From the NCBI RefSeq assembly GCF_008000815.1, contig NZ_CP042806.1:3534001-3598000 (forward strand): a stretch of DNA of 64,000 nucleotides, in the 5' to 3' direction. This DNA comes from Terriglobus albidus (GTDB lineage Bacteria > Acidobacteriota > Terriglobia > Terriglobales > Acidobacteriaceae). Shown piece after piece: positions 19,077 through 27,680 of this stretch; position 1 is the stretch's first letter; every line of letters begins with the position of its first letter. Under the pieces are notes generated by a model that was not told where the DNA came from, made no database searches, and worked only from the letters and a program-made list of their open reading frames with translations. The translations under genes were made by a program, and so were the position numbers.

Positions 19077-19583
19077 ATGACCTACGATGATCTCCACCTG
19101 CTCATCGACTACAACTATTGGGCGCGCGACCGAGTGCTCGACGCGATAGGCGCGATCACGCCCGAGCAGTTCATACGCCCCGTGGGGAACAGCTTCGGCT
19201 CGGTGCGCGATACCGTTGCGCATATCTGCGCTGCCGAGCGCATTTGGCTTACCCGATTGAAGGGCGAAAAGCTGCAGGGAATTCAGAAATCGGACCGCCT
19301 TCCCGATGTTGATGCAGCCCGCAAGGAGTGGGCCGAACTGGAAAGCGAGATGCGCGAACAACTCACAAGATTAGGGCCGGAAGCTGTAGAGCGCGCGATC
19401 GAGTACCAGGACCTTCGCGGTAACGACCAATCGGACGTACTTTGGCAGATGCTGCAGCACATGGTCAATCACGGCACCTATCATCGTGGACAGATCACCA
19501 CGATGCTGCGACAGCTGGGCGCGGCGCCTCCGAAGTCGATGGACCTGATCTCTTTTTATCGCGAGCAAGACCGGAAGCCTTAA
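19077..19583 (+). CDS. DinB-family metal-binding four-helix protein
   Basis: 168 residues starting MTYDDLHLLIDYNYWARDR, 10 nt after the TonB receptor stop. The DinB/YfiT-like metal site is visible: His in TVAHICAAERIW (about residue 47) and the pair in the hallmark NHGTYHRGQITTML near residues 130-143. The first helix NYWARDRVLDAI is also typical. These proteins are thiol-dependent enzymes or damage-induced proteins; the specific reaction is not predictable. A longer frame running back into the receptor gene was rejected because it lacks family similarity before MTYDD. Confidence 0.9.
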   Translation: MTYDDLHLLIDYNYWARDRVLDAIGAITPEQFIRPVGNSFGSVRDTVAHICAAERIWLTRLKGEKLQGIQKSDRLPDVDAARKEWAELESEMREQLTRLGPEAVERAIEYQDLRGNDQSDVLWQMLQHMVNHGTYHRGQITTMLRQLGAAPPKSMDLISFYREQDRKP

Positions 19584-19604
19584 CCTGGTGAGCACAGGAC
19601 ATTT

Positions 19605-20642
19605 CTAAACGCCGGCGTCGTTCAAGGGCTGATAATTGAGAGAGCAAACACAGCGTCTGCAGATCTCGTTCTCATCGACCTTCAGGCCGGACCGGAACTC
19701 AGAGGCGCTATCGCCGTGCAAGATGTCTTCCAGCGTCCCGTGTGCCAGGTTGCCGATGGGCTGGTGGAAGAAACAGGGTTTCACGGTTCCGTCGACCTCC
19801 CACACCGCCGAGACCCAGGGAGCATTGCATACCGGAGCTCGATGTGGAACCAGGCCAGCTTCTGCCGCAAAGTGGTCTGTAATGCGTTGGAGTTTCTTCC
19901 GGTTCTCTGCGATCGAAAATGCCGGGGCAAGCCGCTCCCGCGCTTCCGCGATGAGGTCGAATTGCCGGTTGAGGGTCTCGAGCTCGGTAGCATCTACCTG
20001 AACCGCACTGCGTCGTTCGATGGGCCACACCAGCTCCCGGTTGAAGGCGGTGGACGAAAGATCCGCGGCGAGGAAAGAGATGCCATCCAGCCCGGCATCG
20101 AGCGCGGCGTCTACGGTGGCGGCTAGATGAGCGAAGTTAGCGTGTTGTACGGTGCACCGTGCTCTGACCGGAAGCGCGCTTTGCCGCTTGAGTGCATGGA
20201 CGCCGCGAGAGAGCAGTGCAAAGGCTCCTTTGACACCGCGGATCTGATCGTGAACCTCGGGAGGTCCATCGAGAGAGACGATAACTTCGTGGAATTCCGC
20301 GGTGACTAGAGCAGCATGCTTCTCCAGCAGAAGCCCGCTGGTCAGCAGGGTCAGGGTTGCTCCTATCTCACGGAAGAAGTGCGTGAGTTCCGGCAGCTTT
20401 CGATGCATCAGCGCTTCACCACCGGTGAAGACGACCTGCTCCACACCCAGCGAGAGCAGCGACTCACGCTGACGTTCCAGAACAGAGATATCGAGCTCCT
20501 GGTTCTCCTCGCGTTTCCAGATGTCGCACATCGCGCAGCGGCAGTTGCACCGGCTGTGCACGTGCAGCAGAAGGATCGGCATCCGCGTGATGCGATGCTC
20601 CTGGAGTTGCGTTGTCTCCGCGATGGCTGTTGTGTCAGGCAA
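19605..20642 (-). CDS. Radical SAM protein with SPASM-type C-terminal cluster domain
   Basis: 345 residues, last gene of the eight-gene minus operon. The radical SAM [4Fe-4S] motif is CNCRCAMC with C32, C36 and C39; the SAM-binding GGE follows (FTGGEALMH). Auxiliary-cluster cysteines appear late: PVCNAPW, VKPCFFHQPIGN and ICRRCVCSLNY. This twitch/SPASM arrangement is found in peptide-modifying, dehydrogenating and MoaA-like enzymes. The TTG start overlaps the end of the preceding gene by 8 nt, with AAGGA 9 nt upstream; ATG at 20582 is the alternative. No precursor-peptide gene was seen nearby, so the substrate is open. Confidence 0.88.
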   Translation of the reverse strand: MPDTTAIAETTQLQEHRITRMPILLLHVHSRCNCRCAMCDIWKREENQELDISVLERQRESLLSLGVEQVVFTGGEALMHRKLPELTHFFREIGATLTLLTSGLLLEKHAALVTAEFHEVIVSLDGPPEVHDQIRGVKGAFALLSRGVHALKRQSALPVRARCTVQHANFAHLAATVDAALDAGLDGISFLAADLSSTAFNRELVWPIERRSAVQVDATELETLNRQFDLIAEARERLAPAFSIAENRKKLQRITDHFAAEAGLVPHRAPVCNAPWVSAVWEVDGTVKPCFFHQPIGNLAHGTLEDILHGDSASEFRSGLKVDENEICRRCVCSLNYQPLNDAGV

Positions 20643-22524
20643 GAGCCACCGTCCTTTCTCCCAGGCGGATCACGCCGTGCTGCTGCAGCACGGCGGCTGC
20701 TTCAAATGTCGCTCGAAGATCTCCGCGGATCCAGCGTCGCCGGCCATCGACCTGTATCTCCGTGAAGCCGACAAGCTCCTGTGGTTGAAGCATTTGTGCG
20801 AGTTCTTCCGCAACAAGCTGGACGATGCCATTTCGCATCACGAAGTGGACGTCCTGCCATGTCACGCGCCGAAGCGTTTCCGCCGGTGAAAGGCCACGGT
20901 CGGGTACCGCGATCAGATCGGCTCGGCCGTCAATCCTAATCTTCCCCTGACCGTCTGTCAGTCGCAACATGGTTGCCGGATTCTCCGTGAGCATGGAGTA
21001 GAGTCGCGCCGCCGGGAGATCGTAACGCGACATAACGAAGGCACCTTCATCCAGCAAATCACCACAAGCGGTAAGCGGAGAATCGCTTCCAAGTGCAGCA
21101 TTCTCAAAGTGCTCCAGAAGTGCAGCGGCTGGAATCGTTCCGAAGAGAAACTCATTGGAACTGGGGCAGAAGATTAAACTGACACCCGCTTCGTTGAGCC
21201 TTGTGATCATCTGTGGCGTAACAGCAAGTGCATGAACAAGAATGGTGGAAGGACGCAACAGACCTAACGCCTGCAACATTTCAATCTCTTGTTTTGCGCG
21301 CGCGCTAACTCCCTCCGCCGCGTGTACGATCAGAATCTCTCCAGAATCGATCGATGATTCTTCCTGAAGTCCCTCGAAATCGAATGCTGCGGAGTGTACC
21401 CAGCGCATCTCTTCCACGACGCTGACTGGAAATTCAGGATCTCGCATGATGTCTGTGATCGGATTGTGATGACAGGCTGTTGTCACACCGCACAGCAGAT
21501 TCCTCAGCGCTCCCCAGCGAACACGGATCTCTCGCGGAACACTGCGGTGTAGTGCAATGGTCTCGGCATAACGCGCGTGAATTGCGGTGGCCCATTCCTG
21601 AGCATCGGTATAGCTACCGTCTCCCAAACGCGGAAAGAGGCCAAACTCCAGATGGTCATGCGCATTAATCAGACCGGGGAGAACGAGATATCCGCCCAGG
21701 GAAATCTGCGTCATCGCCTCGGGCGAGCTATCCAGGATGGAGCGTATCCGTCCTCCCTCGACGGTAAGTGTGCGTGGCAACGCATCATATGCCGATAGCG
21801 CACACTGCGCTCCAGTGATTGCGAATTCCGTCTGGGGTGCCTCTCGAACAAGCTGAAGCAGATACATCACTGGTTCTTCGGGAAGCTCTTCGAAGGAATG
21901 AGCCCGACCTTGCTGTACAAAGATTTCTCGCTCCGCTTCGGAAAATCCAGGTTCCAGGTGGCATACGCAATGGAACCCTTCGGATGTAAAGATTGCCCTC
22001 AGCTTTTCTAAACCAATCTGGTTCCAGGCAATCGCTATCTCTTCATTCTGCTGATGGAAAGAACGATTCCAGCCGCGTCGCTGTGCCGTGTTGGGATGAA
22101 TGTCTGCCAGGATGATCTGGCCTCCCGGCCGGAGTAACCGCCGCATCTCGCTGCAGAAGGACGCAAGATCGCTCACATATCCCAGAACAAGGGAACAAAG
22201 AACAACATCGACGGACTGTGCGGAGATAGGAGTTGCAATGCAGTCTGCATGGTAAAGCGTCGCGTTGCTTGGGAGCCGTTGTCTCGCCAGCTCCAGCATC
22301 TGGGCGGAGTAATCTACAGCGTGAATCCACTCCGGTTGCAGAGTACTTAAAAGGGAAAAGTGTCTCCCAGTCCCGCAGCCGGCATCGAGAATGGTCTTTC
22401 CCCGCAATGTAGGCAGAAGCTGACGAAGCAGCCTTGCCTCCAGCGAGCAGAAGGGATTGCAGGTCTCGTCATAGACCGGCGCCCACTCATCAAACACTTC
22501 GGGAGTTGCCGGAGCCGCGATCAT
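20635..22524 (-). CDS. Fusion of class I SAM methyltransferase and amidohydrolase (cytosine deaminase-like)
   Basis: 629 residues with two enzymatic halves. Residues 1-230 are a UbiE-like methyltransferase with motif I LDAGCGTG (46-53) and a post-motif LRPGGQIILADIHP (131-144). Residues 235-629 are a COG0402-type metal-dependent amidohydrolase: HDH at 289-291, His401 in LIVHAAEG, His431 in ILVHALAV and the catalytic-type Asp481 in ALGSDSPLTACGD. This looks like a deaminase or hydrolase of an N-heterocycle or amidine, joined to a methyltransferase. The ATG overlaps the upstream stop (ATGA). Fusion is seen directly; the substrate is unknown. Confidence 0.88.
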   Translation of the reverse strand: MIAAPATPEVFDEWAPVYDETCNPFCSLEARLLRQLLPTLRGKTILDAGCGTGRHFSLLSTLQPEWIHAVDYSAQMLELARQRLPSNATLYHADCIATPISAQSVDVVLCSLVLGYVSDLASFCSEMRRLLRPGGQIILADIHPNTAQRRGWNRSFHQQNEEIAIAWNQIGLEKLRAIFTSEGFHCVCHLEPGFSEAEREIFVQQGRAHSFEELPEEPVMYLLQLVREAPQTEFAITGAQCALSAYDALPRTLTVEGGRIRSILDSSPEAMTQISLGGYLVLPGLINAHDHLEFGLFPRLGDGSYTDAQEWATAIHARYAETIALHRSVPREIRVRWGALRNLLCGVTTACHHNPITDIMRDPEFPVSVVEEMRWVHSAAFDFEGLQEESSIDSGEILIVHAAEGVSARAKQEIEMLQALGLLRPSTILVHALAVTPQMITRLNEAGVSLIFCPSSNEFLFGTIPAAALLEHFENAALGSDSPLTACGDLLDEGAFVMSRYDLPAARLYSMLTENPATMLRLTDGQGKIRIDGRADLIAVPDRGLSPAETLRRVTWQDVHFVMRNGIVQLVAEELAQMLQPQELVGFTEIQVDGRRRWIRGDLRATFEAAAVLQQHGVIRLGERTVALA

Positions 22525-23984
22525 AGGCTTTCACGCTTGGGTTTCCTGAGATCAATGAACCGCTGCGCCAGTACCAGTTCGTGAGGGGCAGTATAGAAAC
22601 GGAAGGTATAACGCCATGCGCTAAGTGTTTGGAGCAGGTAACGTCCCCACCGTGGGGCGCGGATGTCCTGCACCGTGGGCCAGCGTGAAGCGACAACGAT
22701 CTCGAAATTGTCGATCAGTCGTTTGGTCTTGTCTTTCATCCACGGAGCGCGGGTATCGATGCGGAGGGTGAAGTCCATCCATTTCTTCTCGGCCCATTCT
22801 CCCGGGCTGGTCGGGAAGCTGATCTTGTCGTCAACGTCGCCATACATCGAACCGCGCTGCGGAGTCGGCGTGTAGTGCTGGATGATGATCTCCGAATCTG
22901 GGTTGATGCGCTTGATCTTGCGGATGAACGCCAGCGTCTCGCGGGTATCGCGCTCGGGATCCTTTGGGTTGCCGACAACGAAAGAGAACTCAGGAATGAT
23001 GCCGGCCTCGCGTGTCCGGCGCGCCATGATCAGCGTCTGCTCAGTGGTGATGCCTTTCTGCATCTCTTTCAGAGCCCAGTCTGAACCGGACTCGGCGCCG
23101 AAGAAGATCATCGTGCATCCGGCACGCCGGATGGCCTGCATGGTCTCGTCGCTGTAGCGGGACATGATATCGACGCGCGCCTCGCACCACCAGCGCAGCT
23201 TCAATGGGGCAATACGGTCCATGAGTTCCCGGGCGTGGTCTTCGCTCAGGAAGAAGTTCATGTCGTAGAACTGCACGGAGTCGGCGTTATAGCGTTCGAC
23301 CAGATGACGCAGAATCGCTTCAGTACGCTCCGGAGATTCGAACTTTTCGGTTCTACCGTATGCTGCATGCACGCCACAGAAGCTGCAGTTAAAGGGGCAG
23401 CCAATGCTGGCGTGGTGCACTGCGGTGCGTTTGCCAAAGAACGACGGGCGAAGATATTTCTCGACGGGAAGCCGGTGGAAGGGAGACCACGGAAAGGCGT
23501 CCGGTCCCTTCATCGGGCGTTCCGCGTTATTGCGATGGAAGCCGAACTGGTCCTTGTACGAGAGCCCAAGGATGCTTTCGAAGGTGCGCTCTCCGCGAAG
23601 CGCTTCCAGCAGTTCGAGCAACGTGTCCTCTCCCTGTCCGCGAACCGCGAAGTCGATGTACTTCGCATTGAGCGTCGCTTCCGGATAAATAGAAGGGAAG
23701 TAGCCTCCCCAGACGATCGGAACGTGAGGACGAAGTTTACGGATCTCGCGGCAGACCTCCATGCCGGCAGCCATCTGCGGCCCGGGCATCACTGAGACGC
23801 CGAGCAGTTCCACGCGATGCTTGTCGATCAAGCCGAGGAGTGTGCCCAATGGGTCATCATCGACATTGCCGTCGACGATCTCATACTCCTCACGGTCTTC
23901 CAGCACGGCTGCCAGAGCAAGCACGGCGAGAGGGAGCCGTCGGCTTCGAGGTTTTACGGCACGGGGATGAAAGAGGAGAATCAC
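22521..23984 (-). CDS. B12-binding-domain radical SAM protein (paralogue f)
   Basis: 487 residues from a GTG start at 23984 that overlaps the previous stop (GTGA) and is preceded by GGGGAGG. An N-terminal Rossmann-like cobalamin-binding domain (ILLFHPRAV, LAVLALAAVLED, IVWGGYFPSIYP, VRGQGEDTLLELL) precedes the radical SAM core with IGCPFNCSFC. The C-terminal third (IIIQHYTPTPQRGSMYG) is the family extension. It is most like the paralogues at 27681-29243 and 29237-30751. The canonical DxHxxG cobalamin-ligand motif is absent. Expected chemistry for COG1032 enzymes is C-methylation or radical rearrangement; the substrate is unknown. Confidence 0.88.
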   Translation of the reverse strand: MILLFHPRAVKPRSRRLPLAVLALAAVLEDREEYEIVDGNVDDDPLGTLLGLIDKHRVELLGVSVMPGPQMAAGMEVCREIRKLRPHVPIVWGGYFPSIYPEATLNAKYIDFAVRGQGEDTLLELLEALRGERTFESILGLSYKDQFGFHRNNAERPMKGPDAFPWSPFHRLPVEKYLRPSFFGKRTAVHHASIGCPFNCSFCGVHAAYGRTEKFESPERTEAILRHLVERYNADSVQFYDMNFFLSEDHARELMDRIAPLKLRWWCEARVDIMSRYSDETMQAIRRAGCTMIFFGAESGSDWALKEMQKGITTEQTLIMARRTREAGIIPEFSFVVGNPKDPERDTRETLAFIRKIKRINPDSEIIIQHYTPTPQRGSMYGDVDDKISFPTSPGEWAEKKWMDFTLRIDTRAPWMKDKTKRLIDNFEIVVASRWPTVQDIRAPRWGRYLLQTLSAWRYTFRFYTAPHELVLAQRFIDLRKPKRESL

Positions 23985-24787
23985 ACAGCCTCCCCGCTCT
24001 TCTCGAAGTGCAACAGCATGTGATCTCCAAGGACGCGCAGCAGTGGCAACCGGGAAAACACGGCATCGAGCCGGACAAACATCCGTAGCAGAAGTGGATG
24101 TTTCTGTATCCAAGCTTCCGCGTATGACGGTGGCACAAAAAGGCCGATCGCCCGCACCCGCCGGAGCCTGAAGTGTGGCAGGAATGCTGTACGAAGCGTG
24201 TTCAGGGTGGGGTAATAGACATCCACCGGCATCCCCTGCAGCATCGCCTCATGTCTCCCGCTCCAACGGCGGAAGGCCTTTGCGGGATTGCCATGCAGCA
24301 AATACCAGGCGGTCTCCCAGAGACAGATACGTGTCGACAAGCAGAGAAGCAGCGGAGAGTCCGGTGAGGTTTTCTCCGCCAGTATGCGAGCTACCGGAGC
24401 GAGATCGCGGACGCAATTGAGACCTGAGAAGTTCGAGAATACCCCGTCGAACTCACCAGCAATCTCTCTCAGGTCTTCTGTGGCTACTTGCCGGAACTGC
24501 GGGTTCTCCTTCGTTCCTGCGGTCTCCCGCCTTACCCGGGCGCAGGCAATCATCCGCTCCGATGCGTCCAGAGCTAACACTTTCCAGCCATTTTCTGCAA
24601 AACGCAGAGCGTCTTCGCCAGTACCGCAGTTCAGTTCCAGAAGCCTCCTGCGGCCATGCAAGATGCGGAACGCATCTTGCATGACGACAGACCGCTGCGC
24701 CCGCCCGATGTGGCTTTGCGTGAAGTCATCGTCATACGTGTCGGCCATCGCATCGAAAGCCTGTCCCGCTGGGTGCGTCGCAATCAT
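23981..24787 (-). CDS. Class I SAM-dependent methyltransferase
   Basis: 268 residues. The start at 24787 overlaps the upstream stop (ATGA). The N-terminal AFDAMADTYDDDFTQSHIGRAQR resembles the cap of UbiE/BioC-type methyltransferases. Motif I is LLELNCGTGEDALRFA; motif II region KVLALDASERMI; then VATEDLREIAGEFDGVFSNFSGLNC. The C-terminal part (about 175-268) is long, with an extended hydrophobic/basic segment (RMFVRLDAVFSRLPLLRVLGDHMLLHF), which could suit a lipophilic substrate or membrane contact. It sits between two B12-type radical SAM genes. O-, N- or C-methylation cannot be told apart from sequence. Confidence 0.88.
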   Translation of the reverse strand: MIATHPAGQAFDAMADTYDDDFTQSHIGRAQRSVVMQDAFRILHGRRRLLELNCGTGEDALRFAENGWKVLALDASERMIACARVRRETAGTKENPQFRQVATEDLREIAGEFDGVFSNFSGLNCVRDLAPVARILAEKTSPDSPLLLCLSTRICLWETAWYLLHGNPAKAFRRWSGRHEAMLQGMPVDVYYPTLNTLRTAFLPHFRLRRVRAIGLFVPPSYAEAWIQKHPLLLRMFVRLDAVFSRLPLLRVLGDHMLLHFEKSGEAV

Positions 24788-26181
24788 GCCTCTACCTCTG
24801 CGGCCGCATCCATCAGGCCGGTGCGGGCATTGCGTATCTCTTCCGCCAGGCGGCTGACCTCCTGTTCGTCCGGTACATTGACGCCACGCATCCGGGCGAG
24901 AGCGACCTCGCTGCGCAGCAGCTTGTCGGCGAAGCTGTAGTAGCGGCGCGAATGGCGGCCGCGAATCTTGATCTCCCGGTCGGAGCTCGTGCCCCACGGT
25001 GCAAGCTGAATCAGGTCGTTCTGGATCTTCTTGTAGTACGGCGTTCCTTTGATCGGATAGGACACGGTTGTAAAGAAGATGTCCGGCTGAGTCCGGCTGA
25101 CGTGCTGGATGGTGGCTTCGATATCTTCAAGTTCTTCGCCGTCGTAGCCCCACATCAGGAACATTCCGCTCTCGATGCCGCGGGTCTTGCTCAGCTCCAC
25201 GGCGCGCTGCACCTGGTCCAGCTTTACGCCGCGCTGCATGGAATCAAGAATGCGCTGTGACCCGCTCTCTGATCCGATCCAGACGCGGAAGCAGCCCAAC
25301 TCCGCGAGCAGGTCCATCGCCTCTTCGTTCAAACGGTCGGCCCGTGAGATGCACTCAAATGGAATGCGAAGACCACGACGCTTCATCTCGGCTGCGTAGG
25401 TACGCAACCAGGTGTGGTTGATGGTGAAGACGTCGTCCGAGACCCACACCATGTCAGGCTGGTACTCCGAGAGCAGCCACTCCACCTCATCTACCACTAG
25501 CAGCGGATCGCGACGGCGATGGGTGTTGCCATAGACCTGATGGCTGCACCACTGGCAGCGATAGGCGCATCCGCGTGCGGTGATGAAGTTGACGGAGCCT
25601 TTGCCGTGGTGTGTACGCCATGTATCGACGTACTTCTGGATGTTCACCATCTTGCGCGCAGGCCATGGCTGGTCGTCCAGGCATTTGATCTGTGCCCGCG
25701 GCGCGGTCTGACGAAGCTCTCCGTCTTCGAGGTAGGCCAAGCCATCGATCTTGCCGACCTGATCGAGCCCGCCTGAGCGGATGGCAGTCATCAGCTCTTC
25801 CAGCGTCAGTTCGCCTTCGCCCAGGACGACAAACTCCGCACCCGCATCCAGATACTCTTTGGCGTATGCCCCAGGCTCCGGACCTCCGACGATCGTCCGC
25901 CATCCAGCCTCGCGTGCGATTCGAAGCAGCTCCACGATGTTGCTGCGAGTCATCAGATTGGCATAGAGGCCCAGCGTTGATGGTGTTCCGGTCTGCAGGC
26001 GCTCGATCAGGGCTGCCTTGGACGAAAAAGTCGTATCGAAGACCTCGACGTCGAAGCCCTTTGCCTGCAGATGCGAACACAGATAAAGAATGCCCAGCGG
26101 GGCATAGGGCTTCATAATCTGCAGCTCTTTCGGGTCCTCGTAAAGGAAGTAGCCGTGGGCCAGCAACAGGTCAGGAGTCAT
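24784..26181 (-). CDS. B12-binding-domain radical SAM protein (paralogue d)
   Basis: 465 residues. The cobalamin-binding-like domain starts PDLLLAHGYFLYEDPKEL and PYAPLGILYLCSHLQAKGFDVEVFDTT; radical SAM cysteines are in ARGCAYRCQWC (about residues 195-205). Later landmarks are VWVSDDVFTIN, IGSESGSQRILD and SYPIKGTPYYKK. It is a close paralogue of the gene upstream (26178-27665), with matching openings ending in PYAPLG and a shared VFDTT strand. The start overlaps the upstream stop by 4 nt. DxHxxG is absent. Substrate unknown. Confidence 0.88.
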   Translation of the reverse strand: MTPDLLLAHGYFLYEDPKELQIMKPYAPLGILYLCSHLQAKGFDVEVFDTTFSSKAALIERLQTGTPSTLGLYANLMTRSNIVELLRIAREAGWRTIVGGPEPGAYAKEYLDAGAEFVVLGEGELTLEELMTAIRSGGLDQVGKIDGLAYLEDGELRQTAPRAQIKCLDDQPWPARKMVNIQKYVDTWRTHHGKGSVNFITARGCAYRCQWCSHQVYGNTHRRRDPLLVVDEVEWLLSEYQPDMVWVSDDVFTINHTWLRTYAAEMKRRGLRIPFECISRADRLNEEAMDLLAELGCFRVWIGSESGSQRILDSMQRGVKLDQVQRAVELSKTRGIESGMFLMWGYDGEELEDIEATIQHVSRTQPDIFFTTVSYPIKGTPYYKKIQNDLIQLAPWGTSSDREIKIRGRHSRRYYSFADKLLRSEVALARMRGVNVPDEQEVSRLAEEIRNARTGLMDAAAEVEA

Positions 26182-27665
26182 ACGGCGCCTCCAGCAGGTG
26201 TAAGTGCATGCAGCGGTAGAAAACTCGCTGAATCCTTACCGGAGCGTGGCTGCAGCACATGTTCCACGTCTCTCCGCTCCCGTGGCTCAAGAGTGGCAAT
26301 CTCTTCCCACATGGCATGTACCTCCCGCTCATTGGCCGAACCGCTCTTCCATCCATTGACTTCCAAATGCAGCGCATCGCGAATCGTGCGATAGAAGTTG
26401 TCGGAATACGCTCCGGAGAACATAACGCAGAGATCGTCGCTGTCCTTCCAGTTACGCTTTGCCGCGAGCTCGGCCTGAACGCGCTCATAGAAGACCGTTC
26501 CGGGCAGGGGATATGAGATGCTGACACCGATGTCATCCGGGCGCGTCGCCCGAACCAGTGCAAGTGTTTCCAGCAGCTCCTGCCATCCCTCCCCGGGATA
26601 TCCCAGCTGCAGGAAGAAACATGCCTTGATGCCCGCAGCGCCCAGATGGGTCCTTGCCGCGACTACATCCGAGACATGAAGACGTTTGTCCATCGCATCG
26701 AGAACTTTCTGCGATCCCGACTCGACGCCCATCCAGACCTCGTCACATCCGCTTTCAGCCAGCAGGGCGACAACGTCCTCCCGCAGGAGGTCGGCTCTTG
26801 CCTGAATCTTGTAAGGAATGACGGCATCGTAGGTGCGTACCCACTGGGCGAAGTCTTGCAGCCAGTGCCGGTTGAGGGCAAAGATATCGTCGCTGAACCA
26901 GATGTGTTCGGCACCATGATGCTGCTTCAAATCACGCAGCTCCCGTGCGACATCAGAGGCGGGACGAAGCTGATACTTGTTGCCGGAGATTGGCTTCGCG
27001 CACCAGTTGCAGGAGTAGGGGCAACCCCGGCTGGCGACGACATTCGCAGAGAAGCGCCCATGAGCGTCGGTCCAGGCATTGCGGTAGAGGCTCATGTCGA
27101 TGAGGTCACGCGCCGGCGGCGGCATCTTCGACCAGTCGGTGTTACGAACTGGGTTGCTACCGCTGCGATGAAGCGAACCCGCCGTATCCTTCCAGATCAA
27201 GCCTGGGATTTCAGATGGATCCTGGCCTGCAAGGATGGCCCGGCACAACTCCGTGAGCGTGTTCTCTGCCTCTCCCGTCAGGATGTAATCCACGCCGGCC
27301 TTCAGGTACTCTTCCGCGAAGTCAGTCTCGTCGGAACCATGTGCGACGACGACCGCTCCTGCAGCCTTACCCAATCGTGCGATCTGCTGTGCTGTCTGGC
27401 GCATCGAGAGTAGGCACATCTTAGAGAGAAAGTTGAAGTCATCCTCGTAAATAACTACAACTTTTGGAGTTTCCCGCCGAAGCGTAGCCTTCATGCCGTG
27501 GAGCGGATCCTGCAATGTCGTGTCGAAGACCTTGACCGAGACGCTGGACTCTCGCAGCGCCGCGGCAGCGTAGAGGGTGCCCAGCGGGGCATAGGGCTGC
27601 ATCTTCCGTAGTTGCTTCGGATCGTTCGCCAGGTGATAGGAGTGAGTAAGAAGGATGTCTGTCAT
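26178..27665 (-). CDS. B12-binding-domain radical SAM protein (paralogue c)
   Basis: 495 residues. The N-terminal domain (DILLTHSYHLANDPKQL, MQPYAPLGTLYAAAAL, VKVFDTTLQDP) is followed by the radical SAM core with ASRGCPYSCNWC (about 215-226), WFSDDIFALN, VWMGVESGSQKVLD and SISYPLPGTVFYERV. It starts 15 nt after the end of the preceding gene and overlaps the next by 4 nt. It pairs with paralogue d as a tandem duplication. The DxHxxG cobalamin-ligand motif is not found; several COG1032 enzymes are known without it. No substrate can be assigned. Confidence 0.88.
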   Translation of the reverse strand: MTDILLTHSYHLANDPKQLRKMQPYAPLGTLYAAAALRESSVSVKVFDTTLQDPLHGMKATLRRETPKVVVIYEDDFNFLSKMCLLSMRQTAQQIARLGKAAGAVVVAHGSDETDFAEEYLKAGVDYILTGEAENTLTELCRAILAGQDPSEIPGLIWKDTAGSLHRSGSNPVRNTDWSKMPPPARDLIDMSLYRNAWTDAHGRFSANVVASRGCPYSCNWCAKPISGNKYQLRPASDVARELRDLKQHHGAEHIWFSDDIFALNRHWLQDFAQWVRTYDAVIPYKIQARADLLREDVVALLAESGCDEVWMGVESGSQKVLDAMDKRLHVSDVVAARTHLGAAGIKACFFLQLGYPGEGWQELLETLALVRATRPDDIGVSISYPLPGTVFYERVQAELAAKRNWKDSDDLCVMFSGAYSDNFYRTIRDALHLEVNGWKSGSANEREVHAMWEEIATLEPRERRDVEHVLQPRSGKDSASFLPLHALTPAGGAV

Positions 27666-27680
27666 CGTGGGGACTCCGTG

